Source: a virus. From it: DNA of 20,921 nucleotides. Every line of letters begins with the position of its first letter. Position 1 is the first letter of the stretch. Below the pieces are notes generated by a model. That model was given only the letters and a program-made list of their open reading frames with translations, did no database searches and had not been told where the DNA came from. The translations under genes and the position numbers were made by a program. Positions 7,274-13,312 of this stretch are shown here, piece by piece. The DNA lies in IMG/VR virus record IMGVR_UViG_3300028864_000111, positions 1 to 20,921 of that record; one strand, written 5' to 3'.

Positions 7274-7637
7274 AACTGAATTCTTAGCGTGGGTTAAATC
7301 AACTGGATATATGGCTCCTATATCTACGTTTGCTAATGACAAATTTGCAGAGATTAAAGAGCTTGAAACGGTCGCAAAAACTTATTCGACATCCGAGTTA
7401 GAGAACGAAATAGAAGAATTGTATGACTCGTTACGTTCTCAACATTCTGATGATGTATGTTGGGATATAACGTGTAAAGATAGAATTCGTGAGGTTTATG
7501 ATTTGCCGTTAGGCGCAGTAATAACACGAGAACAAATATACGATTGGATTCGAGACGGCAGATGGACAACTGATGAAGGTGTAGATTTTTTAAATTCTGA
7601 GCAATACGAAGAGATTAGAGTATTGAGAAGTCGATAA
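7266..7637 (+). CDS. Unrecognised small protein
   Basis: A 123-residue protein that I do not recognise. It is acidic, without membrane segments or signal peptide, and predicted mainly helical. Residues about 35-60 are Glu-rich (ELENEIEELYDSLRSQ) and may form a short coiled coil; a later segment reads REQIYDWIRDGRWTTDEGVDFL. The start at 7266 is set by AAAGGAG about seven bases upstream and by overlap with the end of the endonuclease gene, so the endonuclease probably inserted directly in front of this gene. It is followed four bases later by the next small gene. Confidence 0.75.
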   Translation: MTRTEFLAWVKSTGYMAPISTFANDKFAEIKELETVAKTYSTSELENEIEELYDSLRSQHSDDVCWDITCKDRIREVYDLPLGAVITREQIYDWIRDGRWTTDEGVDFLNSEQYEEIRVLRSR

Positions 7638-7641
7638 AGAT

Positions 7642-7989
7642 ATGTCGAAAAAATATAAGAAGGCTAAGTTTGAGATTGAAACAGATCCGATCTATAGTAA
7701 GGCATCCGCCACAGAACAATTCAACAGGGCTAAACAGTTTTTTGGACATAAAAATCTCCGTATCTTTTTGCACGAACATATTCGTGGAAATAACCCAGGG
7801 CTAAAATATTATATAATCACTATTGGCGGTAAAAAAGCAGAAGATGTTATTGTTGCAGAATCAATTAGATTAGATGGGTGCGAAATACCGCTTGGTGTGA
7901 ATGCTATGGATTATATGACTGACCGGTTTGCTAAGAAACAAGTCTGGTTAGGAATGAAGGGCCGTCTGGACGGCACAGAAGAATTATAG
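7642..7989 (+). CDS. Unrecognised small basic protein
   Basis: A 115-residue basic protein that I do not recognise. It starts with a Lys-rich stretch (MSKKYKKAKFEIETD), followed by a small alpha/beta-like domain with KYYIITIGGKKAEDVIVAES. It begins four bases after the preceding stop. The ribosome-binding site is weak (AAAGA only), so expression probably depends on coupling to the upstream gene. Its last codons overlap, in another frame, the remnant zinc-finger tail at 7970-8095. Confidence 0.65.
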   Translation: MSKKYKKAKFEIETDPIYSKASATEQFNRAKQFFGHKNLRIFLHEHIRGNNPGLKYYIITIGGKKAEDVIVAESIRLDGCEIPLGVNAMDYMTDRFAKKQVWLGMKGRLDGTEEL

Positions 7990-8095
7990 CCGGCGTGAAA
8001 AGCTACTCTGCCCCCATTGTAACAAAGAAGTAGCCGTCAATGGATACGCCCGCTGGCACGGCGATAACTGCAAGATGAAAGGAACAACAGAATGA
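7970..8095 (+). pseudogene. Remnant C-terminal zinc finger of a second homing endonuclease
   Basis: A reading frame without a plausible start, open only from about 7958, encodes RREKLLCPHCNKEV and then YARWHGDNCKMKG before stopping at 8093-8095. This is the same zinc-finger tail as the intact endonuclease at 6317-7273 (CPYC...RWHGDNCKLKG), with all four metal ligands kept. As there, the stop codon overlaps the ATG of the next gene and supplies its AAAGGA ribosome-binding site. The catalytic and NUMOD3 parts are missing. I read it as the 3' scar of a deleted or replaced endonuclease. A functional use as a translated leader cannot be excluded. Confidence 0.75.
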
Positions 8096-8625
8096 AATAT
8101 GATGAATTTCGCGGTATAGATGTAATGGCAGATATGGAACAACGGATACAAGAATCGATCAACGAGAGTCGACCTAATCTCACTGAATCTATTGCTGATG
8201 ACCAGAAAGAGATTGAGGTGTTCGTTACTATGTCGTCAGGCAACTCTATCTCAGAATCTGATCTGGTGATCGGACGATTTTATCACCCTGTGTTGTTTTC
8301 TTCGATGTTACCAAAAAAACTCATTCAAACGACCATAACAACTAGGTGCGCTGAGTTTCTAGGAAATTCAGGTGGTAGGTTAGAATTTAAGTTTGACGAC
8401 AGCAACCGATCAATGTTTTTTCCGTCTGATTTAGGGTTAGCTAACAGTAAAAACTGGCATAGATTTGTGTATCTAGGAAAAAATCATTTAGATTCGTTTG
8501 CTGTAACACTAATGATGAAGTTTGCTAATCGTGATTGGATACTGAATACAACCGCATATTCGGATCGCGGTGAATGTAACCCGATATCTAACCTGTCTTT
8601 TGTTCCTAGACTAAGTAACGAATGA
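8092..8625 (+). CDS. Unrecognised protein, 177 residues
   Basis: A soluble 177-residue protein that I do not recognise. The N-terminal ~45 residues are acidic and helical (MADMEQRIQESINESRPNL). The remainder looks alpha/beta, with FDDSNRSMFFPSDLGLANSKNWHRFVYLG as its most distinctive stretch. No signal peptide, membrane segment or catalytic motif is evident. The start at 8092 has AAAGGA at 8078-8083 with eight-base spacing, embedded in the remnant zinc-finger tail. Its stop overlaps the next gene's start by ATGA. Confidence 0.72.
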   Translation: MKYDEFRGIDVMADMEQRIQESINESRPNLTESIADDQKEIEVFVTMSSGNSISESDLVIGRFYHPVLFSSMLPKKLIQTTITTRCAEFLGNSGGRLEFKFDDSNRSMFFPSDLGLANSKNWHRFVYLGKNHLDSFAVTLMMKFANRDWILNTTAYSDRGECNPISNLSFVPRLSNE

Positions 8626-8825
8626 TAACCATAAGGCATATCCTAGCCAGCCAAGCAACCGCATACGTCATCCGTCAACGTATGTCAACCTCGCCAGAGC
8701 TAAAATACAAGCAATGGCTAGCAGATCAGGGGGCATCGATCCGTTATAACGACAGTGACGGTAAGTATTGGCTAGACTTTGCAGACGAGAAAGAGTACCT
8801 GATGTTTGCGTTGAGATGGTTATAG
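8622..8825 (+). CDS. Unrecognised 67-residue protein
   Basis: A small protein overlapping the preceding gene by ATGA, with no ribosome-binding site of its own, so translation is presumably coupled. It has a basic helical first half (MITIRHILASQATAYVIRQRM), then an acidic/aromatic half (SDGKYWLDFADEKEYLMFALRWL) resembling the small phage proteins that report a sequence position or residue accessibility only weakly. I assign no function. Coding is supported by overlap geometry and absence of a competing frame. Confidence 0.6.
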   Translation: MITIRHILASQATAYVIRQRMSTSPELKYKQWLADQGASIRYNDSDGKYWLDFADEKEYLMFALRWL

Positions 8826-8833
8826 CACTAACG

Positions 8834-8852
8834 TATTACTACAGTTGTAATA
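8834..8852 (+). repeat. Small hairpin before late promoter
   Basis: TATTAC (8834-8839) and GTAATA (8847-8852) around a 7-nt loop, eight bases upstream of the late promoter at 8861. An alternative pairing, CTACA with TGTAG (8839-8843/8855-8859), is mutually exclusive with it. Confidence 0.35.
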
Positions 8853-8860
8853 TATGTAGA

Positions 8861-8868
8861 GTAAATAC
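8861..8868 (+). promoter_or_regulatory. Late promoter GTAAATAC
   Basis: Member of the late promoter set. The box is embedded in a short palindrome, GAGTA-AA-TACTC (8859-8870). GGAG at 8877-8880 then gives a normal leader for the gene at 8889. Confidence 0.72.
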
Positions 8869-8888
8869 TCGTATATGGAGACATTGCT

Positions 8889-9254
8889 ATGATAGACTCG
8901 ACCTTTTTCAGAAAATACTCAGACATGATTGCTGAGGCTGAACTCGCAGATAAAGACTACGACAAAGACGGTAAGATAGAAAGTCCGAAGGATGAGTATT
9001 TCGGAAGTAAATTCCGTGCGGCATGTCTAGACGATAGCGGTAAACCACTCGAAGAAAAGTGGGAGAAAGAAACTTCAACACCCGACAGTAAGAAGGGCAT
9101 GTTCAAGGGTAAGACAAAAGCTGAACTCCAAAGTCAACTAAGCAAGCTAAAAGCGAGTGGCCCTCACGAAAAAGGTAGCGCAGCATATACAAAAGAGAAA
9201 GAGCTAATGTTTGCTCGTCGAGCTAAATCAGGTTGGGGCAAAGTATCGAAGTAG
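8889..9254 (+). CDS. Small basic protein with prohead-leader-like N-terminus
   Basis: A 121-residue lysine-rich protein whose N-terminus, MIDSTFFRKYSDMIAEAE, parallels that of the small protein beside gp21. The gp21-type site I-A-E|A (14-17) is the same as in T4 internal-protein leaders. Removing it would leave a basic, DNA-compatible protein. Next come an acidic loop with a D-x-D-x-D-G pattern (DYDKDGKIES at about 23-32, calcium-loop-like but lacking the usual twelfth-position acid) and a C-terminal domain (GKTKAELQSQLSKLKASGP... RRAKSGWGKV) that I recall from other T4-like phage proteins. An internal head protein is the favoured reading. It has its own late promoter and GGAG. It ends four bases before the convergent glycosyltransferase gene. 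Confidence 0.78.
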   Translation: MIDSTFFRKYSDMIAEAELADKDYDKDGKIESPKDEYFGSKFRAACLDDSGKPLEEKWEKETSTPDSKKGMFKGKTKAELQSQLSKLKASGPHEKGSAAYTKEKELMFARRAKSGWGKVSK

Positions 9255-9258
9255 TTTC

Positions 9259-10143
9259 CTAAAATCCGCCAACAGTCAGATTGTCTGACAAATACCGGTC
9301 AATAAACTCGAACTCAGCATCACTACACACTGGCTTAACGATACTCTTCTTCGGATCTTTCGGACAAAACCAGAGTTGACCGTGCGCCTTCTTCACAACG
9401 TAGTTCCTTAGATACTTGTTATTCCCATATCCGTGTTCTAATGAACTAATCATCTGCCTTAGATACTCTGGGCTCCATTGTAACAGCTCGTCTACGTTGT
9501 TGGGGATGTAGGTTTTTTGATCTAAGTGAAAAAGGTGTGTTTCGTTTGGTGTGCCGAATATGTCTCGTAATGGTTCTCCGTTAGTCTGATGATGCCAAGG
9601 AAACGTGATGGTCGGTATCTGAAGAACGTGAGCTAAATGTGCTATCCCACCTTCGTAGCCTATCACTGCGGCGCATTGGGATTTTAAGAATTCAACAAGT
9701 TCAGGTAACTGCATCTGGACATGATTGAGAATGATTACTTTGTATCCTGCTAATGTTGCGATTGTAGTTAGATGATCGTAGATAGACTGCGAGTAATACC
9801 GGTTGTTAGGAAACACGTTGTTTGGTATATCAGATTCTAACTCTTGGGTGACATTCCCGTTGTATCTAGTTAGAACGATTACGTTCTTCTTAGATTGGGT
9901 AAGACCGACGGGAAAATACTGGCTAACAACTTTAGAAAAATCAGACGATCCTAGGGCAGTGTGATCAATGCTACTTGTAGTGAGTGAAATGTTAGGCAAA
10001 TCGAAGATAGGCAGAAGCTGTTTGTAAATCGAAGTAGATTCGTTGGTGATGATAGTTACTTGGGTATTGGCGGAGTTTATAAGACTCAGGATGTTGATAG
10101 CGGTTCCTAGTCCGACCCAAGGGTTGCATTCGACGGTAATCAT
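9259..10143 (-). CDS. GT9/heptosyltransferase-like glycosyltransferase
   Basis: The only minus-strand gene, 294 residues. The segment IGYEGGIAHLAHVLQIPTI at about 161-179 matches the nucleotide-sugar-binding end of GT9-type (ADP-heptose:LPS heptosyltransferase-like) GT-B enzymes, which have a D-G-G-x-x-H-L-A-x-x-x-x-x-P-x-(I/L) pattern. An N-terminal GLGTAINIL (11-19) fits the first Rossmann fold's Gly-rich loop. No signal peptide or membrane segment is seen, so it should act in the cytoplasm on a lipid-linked or phage-protein acceptor. It starts three bases after a minus-strand late promoter with no ribosome-binding site, and it diverges from the SGNH hydrolase gene. Overall similarity to GT9 is modest, so donor and acceptor cannot be named. 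Confidence 0.7.
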   Translation of the reverse strand: MITVECNPWVGLGTAINILSLINSANTQVTIITNESTSIYKQLLPIFDLPNISLTTSSIDHTALGSSDFSKVVSQYFPVGLTQSKKNVIVLTRYNGNVTQELESDIPNNVFPNNRYYSQSIYDHLTTIATLAGYKVIILNHVQMQLPELVEFLKSQCAAVIGYEGGIAHLAHVLQIPTITFPWHHQTNGEPLRDIFGTPNETHLFHLDQKTYIPNNVDELLQWSPEYLRQMISSLEHGYGNNKYLRNYVVKKAHGQLWFCPKDPKKSIVKPVCSDAEFEFIDRYLSDNLTVGGF

Positions 10144-10146
10144 ATG

Positions 10147-10154
10147 GTATTTAT
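10147..10154 (-). promoter_or_regulatory. Late promoter ATAAATAC (minus strand) for glycosyltransferase
   Basis: On the minus strand this reads ATAAATAC, then CAT, then the ATG at 10143. The three-base spacing and lack of a Shine-Dalgarno sequence imply a leaderless or nearly leaderless mRNA. Confidence 0.72.
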
Positions 10155-10161
10155 CTATGTG

Positions 10162-10169
10162 GTAAATAT
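10162..10169 (+). promoter_or_regulatory. Late promoter GTAAATAT for SGNH hydrolase
   Basis: Late-type box directly followed by ATGATG. The second ATG (10173) is three bases from the box, mirroring the minus-strand promoter 8 bases away. Confidence 0.62.
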
Positions 10170-10172
10170 ATG

Positions 10173-11102
10173 ATGTTCACACGTATTGTTGATTTCAGAA
10201 AAAATTCAGTAGCTCAATGGGCCCCGACTGATTCGGAGAAAAATTACCGACCAAACCAGGAGGGCGGGACGCTAAATTATTCTAAGGACGCGTTTGACTA
10301 CCAATATAATTCTGATGGATTTCGTTGCTCTGAGTTTACTGAAAAATCAGATTTTCCTATCTTATATGCCGGATGTAGTTTTACAGAAGGTATCGGCTTA
10401 CCGTTAGATCATTGTTGGCCACATTATTTTTCTGAGATAGTGAAAGAGCAACCAGGCAACGAAAATTTTACGATGCCACTGCATTCTGTAGCAGTAGGCG
10501 GAACCGGGGTCGATTTTGCAGCAGATATGATCACGAGATTTACGCCTATAGTCAAACCGAAATTGATTGTTGGATATTTTTGTAGTATGTATCGACGTGA
10601 GTTTTGTATGCAGGATTATCATCTGCAACAGTGGTTTCCTAACATAGAGACTTTGCCACCCTTTAAAAAAGAGCTGCAGAAGATATTCTCAGATCAACAA
10701 TTTGCGTTATATCAGACGTTTCGCAGCTTGCAAACGATTAGCCTTTCCGCCCAATTGCATAGGAGTAAGGCGTTTGTTTTCTTTGACGACGATACCTGGT
10801 TAACTGAGGAATTTGCTGCCCTATTCCCAGAAGTAACAATCCGACCAGTTCCTATAGTTCTTACTCCGGCTACTCGTGAGCTAGATAGCCTGCCGCTTAT
10901 GGCCAGGGATAATGCCCATCACGGTGCAAAATGGCAGCATTCTTTAGCAACGCTAATGGCTGATACTGTGATTCCGACGATTAATCCATCATATCGAACA
11001 AGATCGACGTTTCTACCACCCTTACTAACTAACCACCCACCTTCTCCTTCTCTTGCGGTTCGGGTATTGAAGGAAATACCTCGTCCATCTTGGTTGACCT
11101 AG
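10173..11102 (+). CDS. SGNH/GDSL-like hydrolase
   Basis: A 309-residue protein (310 if the ATG at 10170 is used) with the block pattern of SGNH hydrolases, a fold of esterases and sugar O-deacylases/acyltransferases. With numbering from 10170: block I GCSFTEG (68-74) with nucleophile Ser70; a VAVGGTG block (107-113) giving an oxyanion Gly; and the C-terminal D-x-x-H at Asp247/His250 in RDNAHHG. The preceding YNSDGFR (46-52) motif is typical of related phage and polysaccharide-locus proteins. No signal peptide is seen. The divergent glycosyltransferase suggests a shared role in surface-glycan modification or a glycosylated virion part, but the substrate is unknown. There is no ribosome-binding site; the promoter box ends 3 bases before this ATG. 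Confidence 0.75.
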   Translation: MFTRIVDFRKNSVAQWAPTDSEKNYRPNQEGGTLNYSKDAFDYQYNSDGFRCSEFTEKSDFPILYAGCSFTEGIGLPLDHCWPHYFSEIVKEQPGNENFTMPLHSVAVGGTGVDFAADMITRFTPIVKPKLIVGYFCSMYRREFCMQDYHLQQWFPNIETLPPFKKELQKIFSDQQFALYQTFRSLQTISLSAQLHRSKAFVFFDDDTWLTEEFAALFPEVTIRPVPIVLTPATRELDSLPLMARDNAHHGAKWQHSLATLMADTVIPTINPSYRTRSTFLPPLLTNHPPSPSLAVRVLKEIPRPSWLT

Positions 11103-11120
11103 CCTATCGCTGTTGCTACA

Positions 11121-11128
11121 ATAAATAC
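11121..11128 (+). promoter_or_regulatory. Late promoter ATAAATAC
   Basis: Exact copy of the common octamer, 18 bases before the start at 11147, with GGAG at 11136-11139 in the short leader. It may also drive metK, since no better box lies between. Confidence 0.75.
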
Positions 11129-11146
11129 TATAACTGGAGAAAGAAA

Positions 11147-11452
11147 ATGGCTGATATCGTTAGTGACGTAATGGATGATGGAACGATCCGAGTTTTTGAC
11201 CTTGATGTCTGCCAAGCCCACGCTGAAGCCATCCTTGATGAGCTATGGGAGAAGGAAGGCAAAGTCCTAAACCTTGACTACTATTCAACAGTGTTCGCTC
11301 TATTCGCAGAGACCGTCCACCACCTGACCTCTTCGGGATGGTCCACAGAAGATCTTATCTGTGCAGTGATTGATAATTCTGACGCAGACGACGTTGGCGA
11401 ATTCATTGACACGAACGACGAACGCCCAAACAGGGACGACGAGGAAGATTAA
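11147..11452 (+). CDS. Small acidic conserved phage protein
   Basis: A 101-residue acidic protein ending in a run of Asp/Glu. A central helical core, LFAETVHHLTSSGWSTEDLICAVIDNS (about 49-75), resembles a family of small cyanophage/marine myovirus proteins that I recall as hypothetical; no function is assigned. The start at 11147 is chosen over the upstream in-frame ATG (11090) because the late promoter and GGAG lie between them. The upstream option would also overlap the hydrolase gene. It precedes metK by 68 bases. Confidence 0.75.
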   Translation: MADIVSDVMDDGTIRVFDLDVCQAHAEAILDELWEKEGKVLNLDYYSTVFALFAETVHHLTSSGWSTEDLICAVIDNSDADDVGEFIDTNDERPNRDDEED

Positions 11453-11477
11453 CCAAACCGGTTGCTATCCCTATTCT

Positions 11478-11504
11478 GTTAGTGTTACAGTGAATAATAC
11501 TAAC
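11478..11504 (+). promoter_or_regulatory. Hairpin directly upstream of the metK ribosome-binding site
   Basis: GTTAGTGTTA (11478-11487) pairs with TAATACTAAC (11495-11504) over ten positions, with one G-U wobble and a 7-nt loop. The GGAG at 11505-11508 is the very next sequence. A short alternative stem, CTGT/ACAG (11476-11479/11487-11490), would compete with it. The structure could modulate metK translation. By eye I see no match to a known SAM riboswitch class. Confidence 0.45.
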
Positions 11505-11520
11505 GGAGAATCACCTATTT

Positions 11521-12681
11521 ATGTCTAACGACTTCCTATTCACATCAGAATCAGTTTCAGAGGGCCACCCAGATAAGGTTGCTGATCAGATCTCGGACTC
11601 AATCCTTGACACAATTTTAGCAGTAGATCCAAAAGGGCGTGTCGCCTGTGAGACCCTTGTATCAACAGGCCTTGTGGTCATCTCAGGAGAGATCACAACT
11701 AATGCTCACATCAACTATCGCGAGGTAGTTCAGGACCGTGTTCGACGGATCGGATACACTGATTCGGAGATTGGCTTCGACTATAAATCGTGCGCTATCC
11801 TCACAGCTATCAATCGTCAATCACCAGACATCGCCCAAGGCGTGAACGAAGGCGAAGGTATTGACTTAGACCAGGGTGCCGGCGATCAGGGACTGATGTT
11901 TGGCTACGCCTGTAACGAAACACCTACTCTGATGCCATTGCCTATCTACTACGCCCACAGGCTTATGGAGAAGCAAGCCTCTGTTCGCCGAGCAGGCAAC
12001 CTGCCGTGGCTTCGCCCTGATGCTAAGAGCCAGTTATCAGTTCACTATGTTGACGGTAAGCCACAGTCGATCGACACTGTCGTCATCTCTACGCAACACA
12101 ATCCGGACGTATCGCACGCTCAGATCGAAGAAGCAGTGATCGAGCTCATCATCAAGCCAATCCTACCACCAGAACTGCTCACTAGTAAGACACGATACCT
12201 CATCAACCCGACTGGGCGTTTTGTTGTAGGCGGACCAGCCGGCGACTGTGGTCTCACTGGGCGCAAGATCATTGTTGACTCATATGGTGGTACTGCTCGT
12301 CACGGTGGTGGTGCATTCTCTGGCAAAGATCCGTCGAAGGTCGACCGTTCTGCAGCCTACGCAGCACGATGGGTGGCGAAGAACATCGTAGCCGCAGGTC
12401 TCGCTGATCGCTGCGAAGTGCAGGTAGCCTACGCGATTGGAGTGGCGAAGCCAGTCTCCTTGATGGTAGATACCTTTGGGACCGGTAAAATCTCAGATGA
12501 GCGGATCGCCGCAGCGGTGGTTGCTACCTTTGACCTCCGTCCTAAGGCGATTATCAAAGATCTCAACCTGCTTCGACCGATCTACACTAAGACCGCAGCC
12601 TATGGCCACTTCGGACGCGAACTGCCGGAATTCACTTGGGAGATGACCGATAAGGTCGACTTCCTCCGCTCATTCCTGTAA
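11521..12681 (+). CDS. metK: S-adenosylmethionine synthetase (MetK)
   Basis: Makes S-adenosylmethionine from ATP and methionine in the cytoplasm (EC 2.5.1.6). The 386 residues match the usual bacterial length (E. coli 384). Signatures are all present: EGHPDK (14-19) with His16 and Asp18; GAGDQG (119-124); RPDAKSQ (165-171); the [16 protein letters not shown] block (262-277) with Lys269, Lys273 and Asp275; and Arg248/Lys249. No truncation or missing key residue is visible, so it is probably active. The N-terminus ([21 protein letters not shown]) and overall sequence look most like betaproteobacterial MetK from memory, pointing to host capture. It has a GGAG 12 bases upstream, just after a hairpin. 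It lies among virion genes, suggesting late expression; SAM may supply phage methylation or offset host SAM depletion. Confidence 0.96.
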   Translation: MSNDFLFTSESVSEGHPDKVADQISDSILDTILAVDPKGRVACETLVSTGLVVISGEITTNAHINYREVVQDRVRRIGYTDSEIGFDYKSCAILTAINRQSPDIAQGVNEGEGIDLDQGAGDQGLMFGYACNETPTLMPLPIYYAHRLMEKQASVRRAGNLPWLRPDAKSQLSVHYVDGKPQSIDTVVISTQHNPDVSHAQIEEAVIELIIKPILPPELLTSKTRYLINPTGRFVVGGPAGDCGLTGRKIIVDSYGGTARHGGGAFSGKDPSKVDRSAAYAARWVAKNIVAAGLADRCEVQVAYAIGVAKPVSLMVDTFGTGKISDERIAAAVVATFDLRPKAIIKDLNLLRPIYTKTAAYGHFGRELPEFTWEMTDKVDFLRSFL

Positions 12682-12690
12682 AAACGACGC

Positions 12691-12735
12691 TATAAGTTAT
12701 GATGGCATAAATAACTATGTTCATCATAACTTATA
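12691..12735. repeat. 14-bp perfect inverted repeat surrounding a late promoter
   Basis: TATAAGTTATGATG (12691-12704) and CATCATAACTTATA (12722-12735) are exact reverse complements, separated by 17 bases that contain the late promoter box. Upstream-arm transcripts ending metK could form a hairpin here, and as DNA it is a symmetric protein-binding site or cruciform. It lacks a T-tract, so simple termination is less likely. Confidence 0.75.
12707..12714 (+). promoter_or_regulatory. Late promoter ATAAATAA within the dyad
   Basis: Late box (last base A rather than C) in the loop of the 14-bp dyad. The gene at 12788 has its AAAGGAG at 12771-12777, so its leader is about 65-70 bases long, longer than that of other late genes here. 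A second small hairpin (ATGGT/ACCAT, 12753-12769) lies in this leader. Confidence 0.65.
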
Positions 12736-12787
12736 CGGAACCCATTCTGTGTATGGTCTAGAACACCATTAAAGGAGAAATAAAATC

Positions 12788-13240
12788 ATGGGACGTCCAC
12801 TTAATATCCGCCGCTTAGCCGGCAACGTAGCAGAAGGCGGCAAGCAGCTAGCAGTCCGCGCCAAGATTACAACAAACCACCGCTCAGCATCACTCATCCG
12901 TCAAAAAAATTCGACCAGCTTTAAGGTGTTGGATAGTTCAGGCGAGACTGGTGTTTGCCGATTAGTCAACAAAACAAACAATGATCTTCAAGCTGGCGAG
13001 ATGACTCTTTCGGTCACCCCAGCAACAGGTCCAACTTTCCGCGCAGCTCGCATCACCAACAAGTTCGTATGGGACTTCGCTGGGAATCGTTCACGTTGGT
13101 CGTTTAACCCAGTATCAGGCAAAGTGTTGGTTGGTAGCGAATACGACGCTCCCGATGCAGGCGACACGCCACAAACTCCGCCGGTTGTTGAACCAACCCC
13201 GACTCCAGATTACGTTCCACCAGTCGCTCCACCAGTGTAA
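12788..13240 (+). CDS. Small virion-associated-type protein with proline-rich tail
   Basis: A 150-residue protein beginning MGRPLNIRRLAGN. A middle domain, roughly residues 20-115, is beta-rich with a conserved feel (TGVCRLVNK... WDFAGNRSRWSFNP). The tail from ~118 is proline/threonine-rich. From memory, proteins starting MGRPLN and containing a T-G-x-C-x-L-V block and a D-F-(A/S)-G-N-R-x-x-W motif occur near structural genes in marine T4-like phages, without known function. A head or tail decoration role is a guess. AAAGGAG lies 10-16 bases upstream. An intrinsic terminator follows 18 bases after the stop. Confidence 0.75.
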   Translation: MGRPLNIRRLAGNVAEGGKQLAVRAKITTNHRSASLIRQKNSTSFKVLDSSGETGVCRLVNKTNNDLQAGEMTLSVTPATGPTFRAARITNKFVWDFAGNRSRWSFNPVSGKVLVGSEYDAPDAGDTPQTPPVVEPTPTPDYVPPVAPPV

Positions 13241-13258
13241 GTTAGCCCTATTGCACAA

Positions 13259-13285
13259 TAAAACGGCACTTCGGTGCCGTTTTTT
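13259..13285 (+). terminator. Intrinsic terminator
   Basis: AAAACGGCAC-TTCG-GTGCCGTTTTTT: a GC-rich six-pair core (13264-13269 with 13274-13279), extended by A-T pairs, a UUCG tetraloop and a six-T run. It separates the gene at 12788 from the tail-fibre cluster and its late promoter. Confidence 0.95.
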
Positions 13286-13312
13286 ACGACTTACGTGATG
13301 TTTGCTAGCGCC

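Larger units (their letters stand above)
10139..10174. promoter_or_regulatory. Dyad-symmetric divergent promoter region
   Basis: An inverted repeat, ATCATAT (10139-10145) and ATATGAT (10168-10174), encloses two outward-facing late promoter boxes. The start codon of each divergent gene lies within or at the edge of an arm. It arranges the two transcription starts back-to-back in under 40 bases. Confidence 0.65.

Noticed and set aside
8911-8960. EF-hand in the 8889 protein
   Set aside because: The D-x-D-x-D-G pattern is present but the acidic residue at the twelfth loop position is missing and there is no clear flanking helix pair.
9259-9260. Tail-to-tail overlap or shared terminator between the 8889 gene and the minus-strand glycosyltransferase
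   Set aside because: Only four bases separate the stops and I see no hairpin with T-run in either direction.
11493-11500. AATAATAC in the metK leader as a twelfth late promoter
   Set aside because: It breaks the TAAATA core shared by all other boxes and lies inside the hairpin arm.
12717-12761. A 14-codon frame (MFIITYTEP...) starting two bases after the late box at 12707, possibly a leader peptide
   Set aside because: Too short, overlaps the palindrome arm that fixes most of its codons, and no sign of conservation or regulatory stop arrangement.
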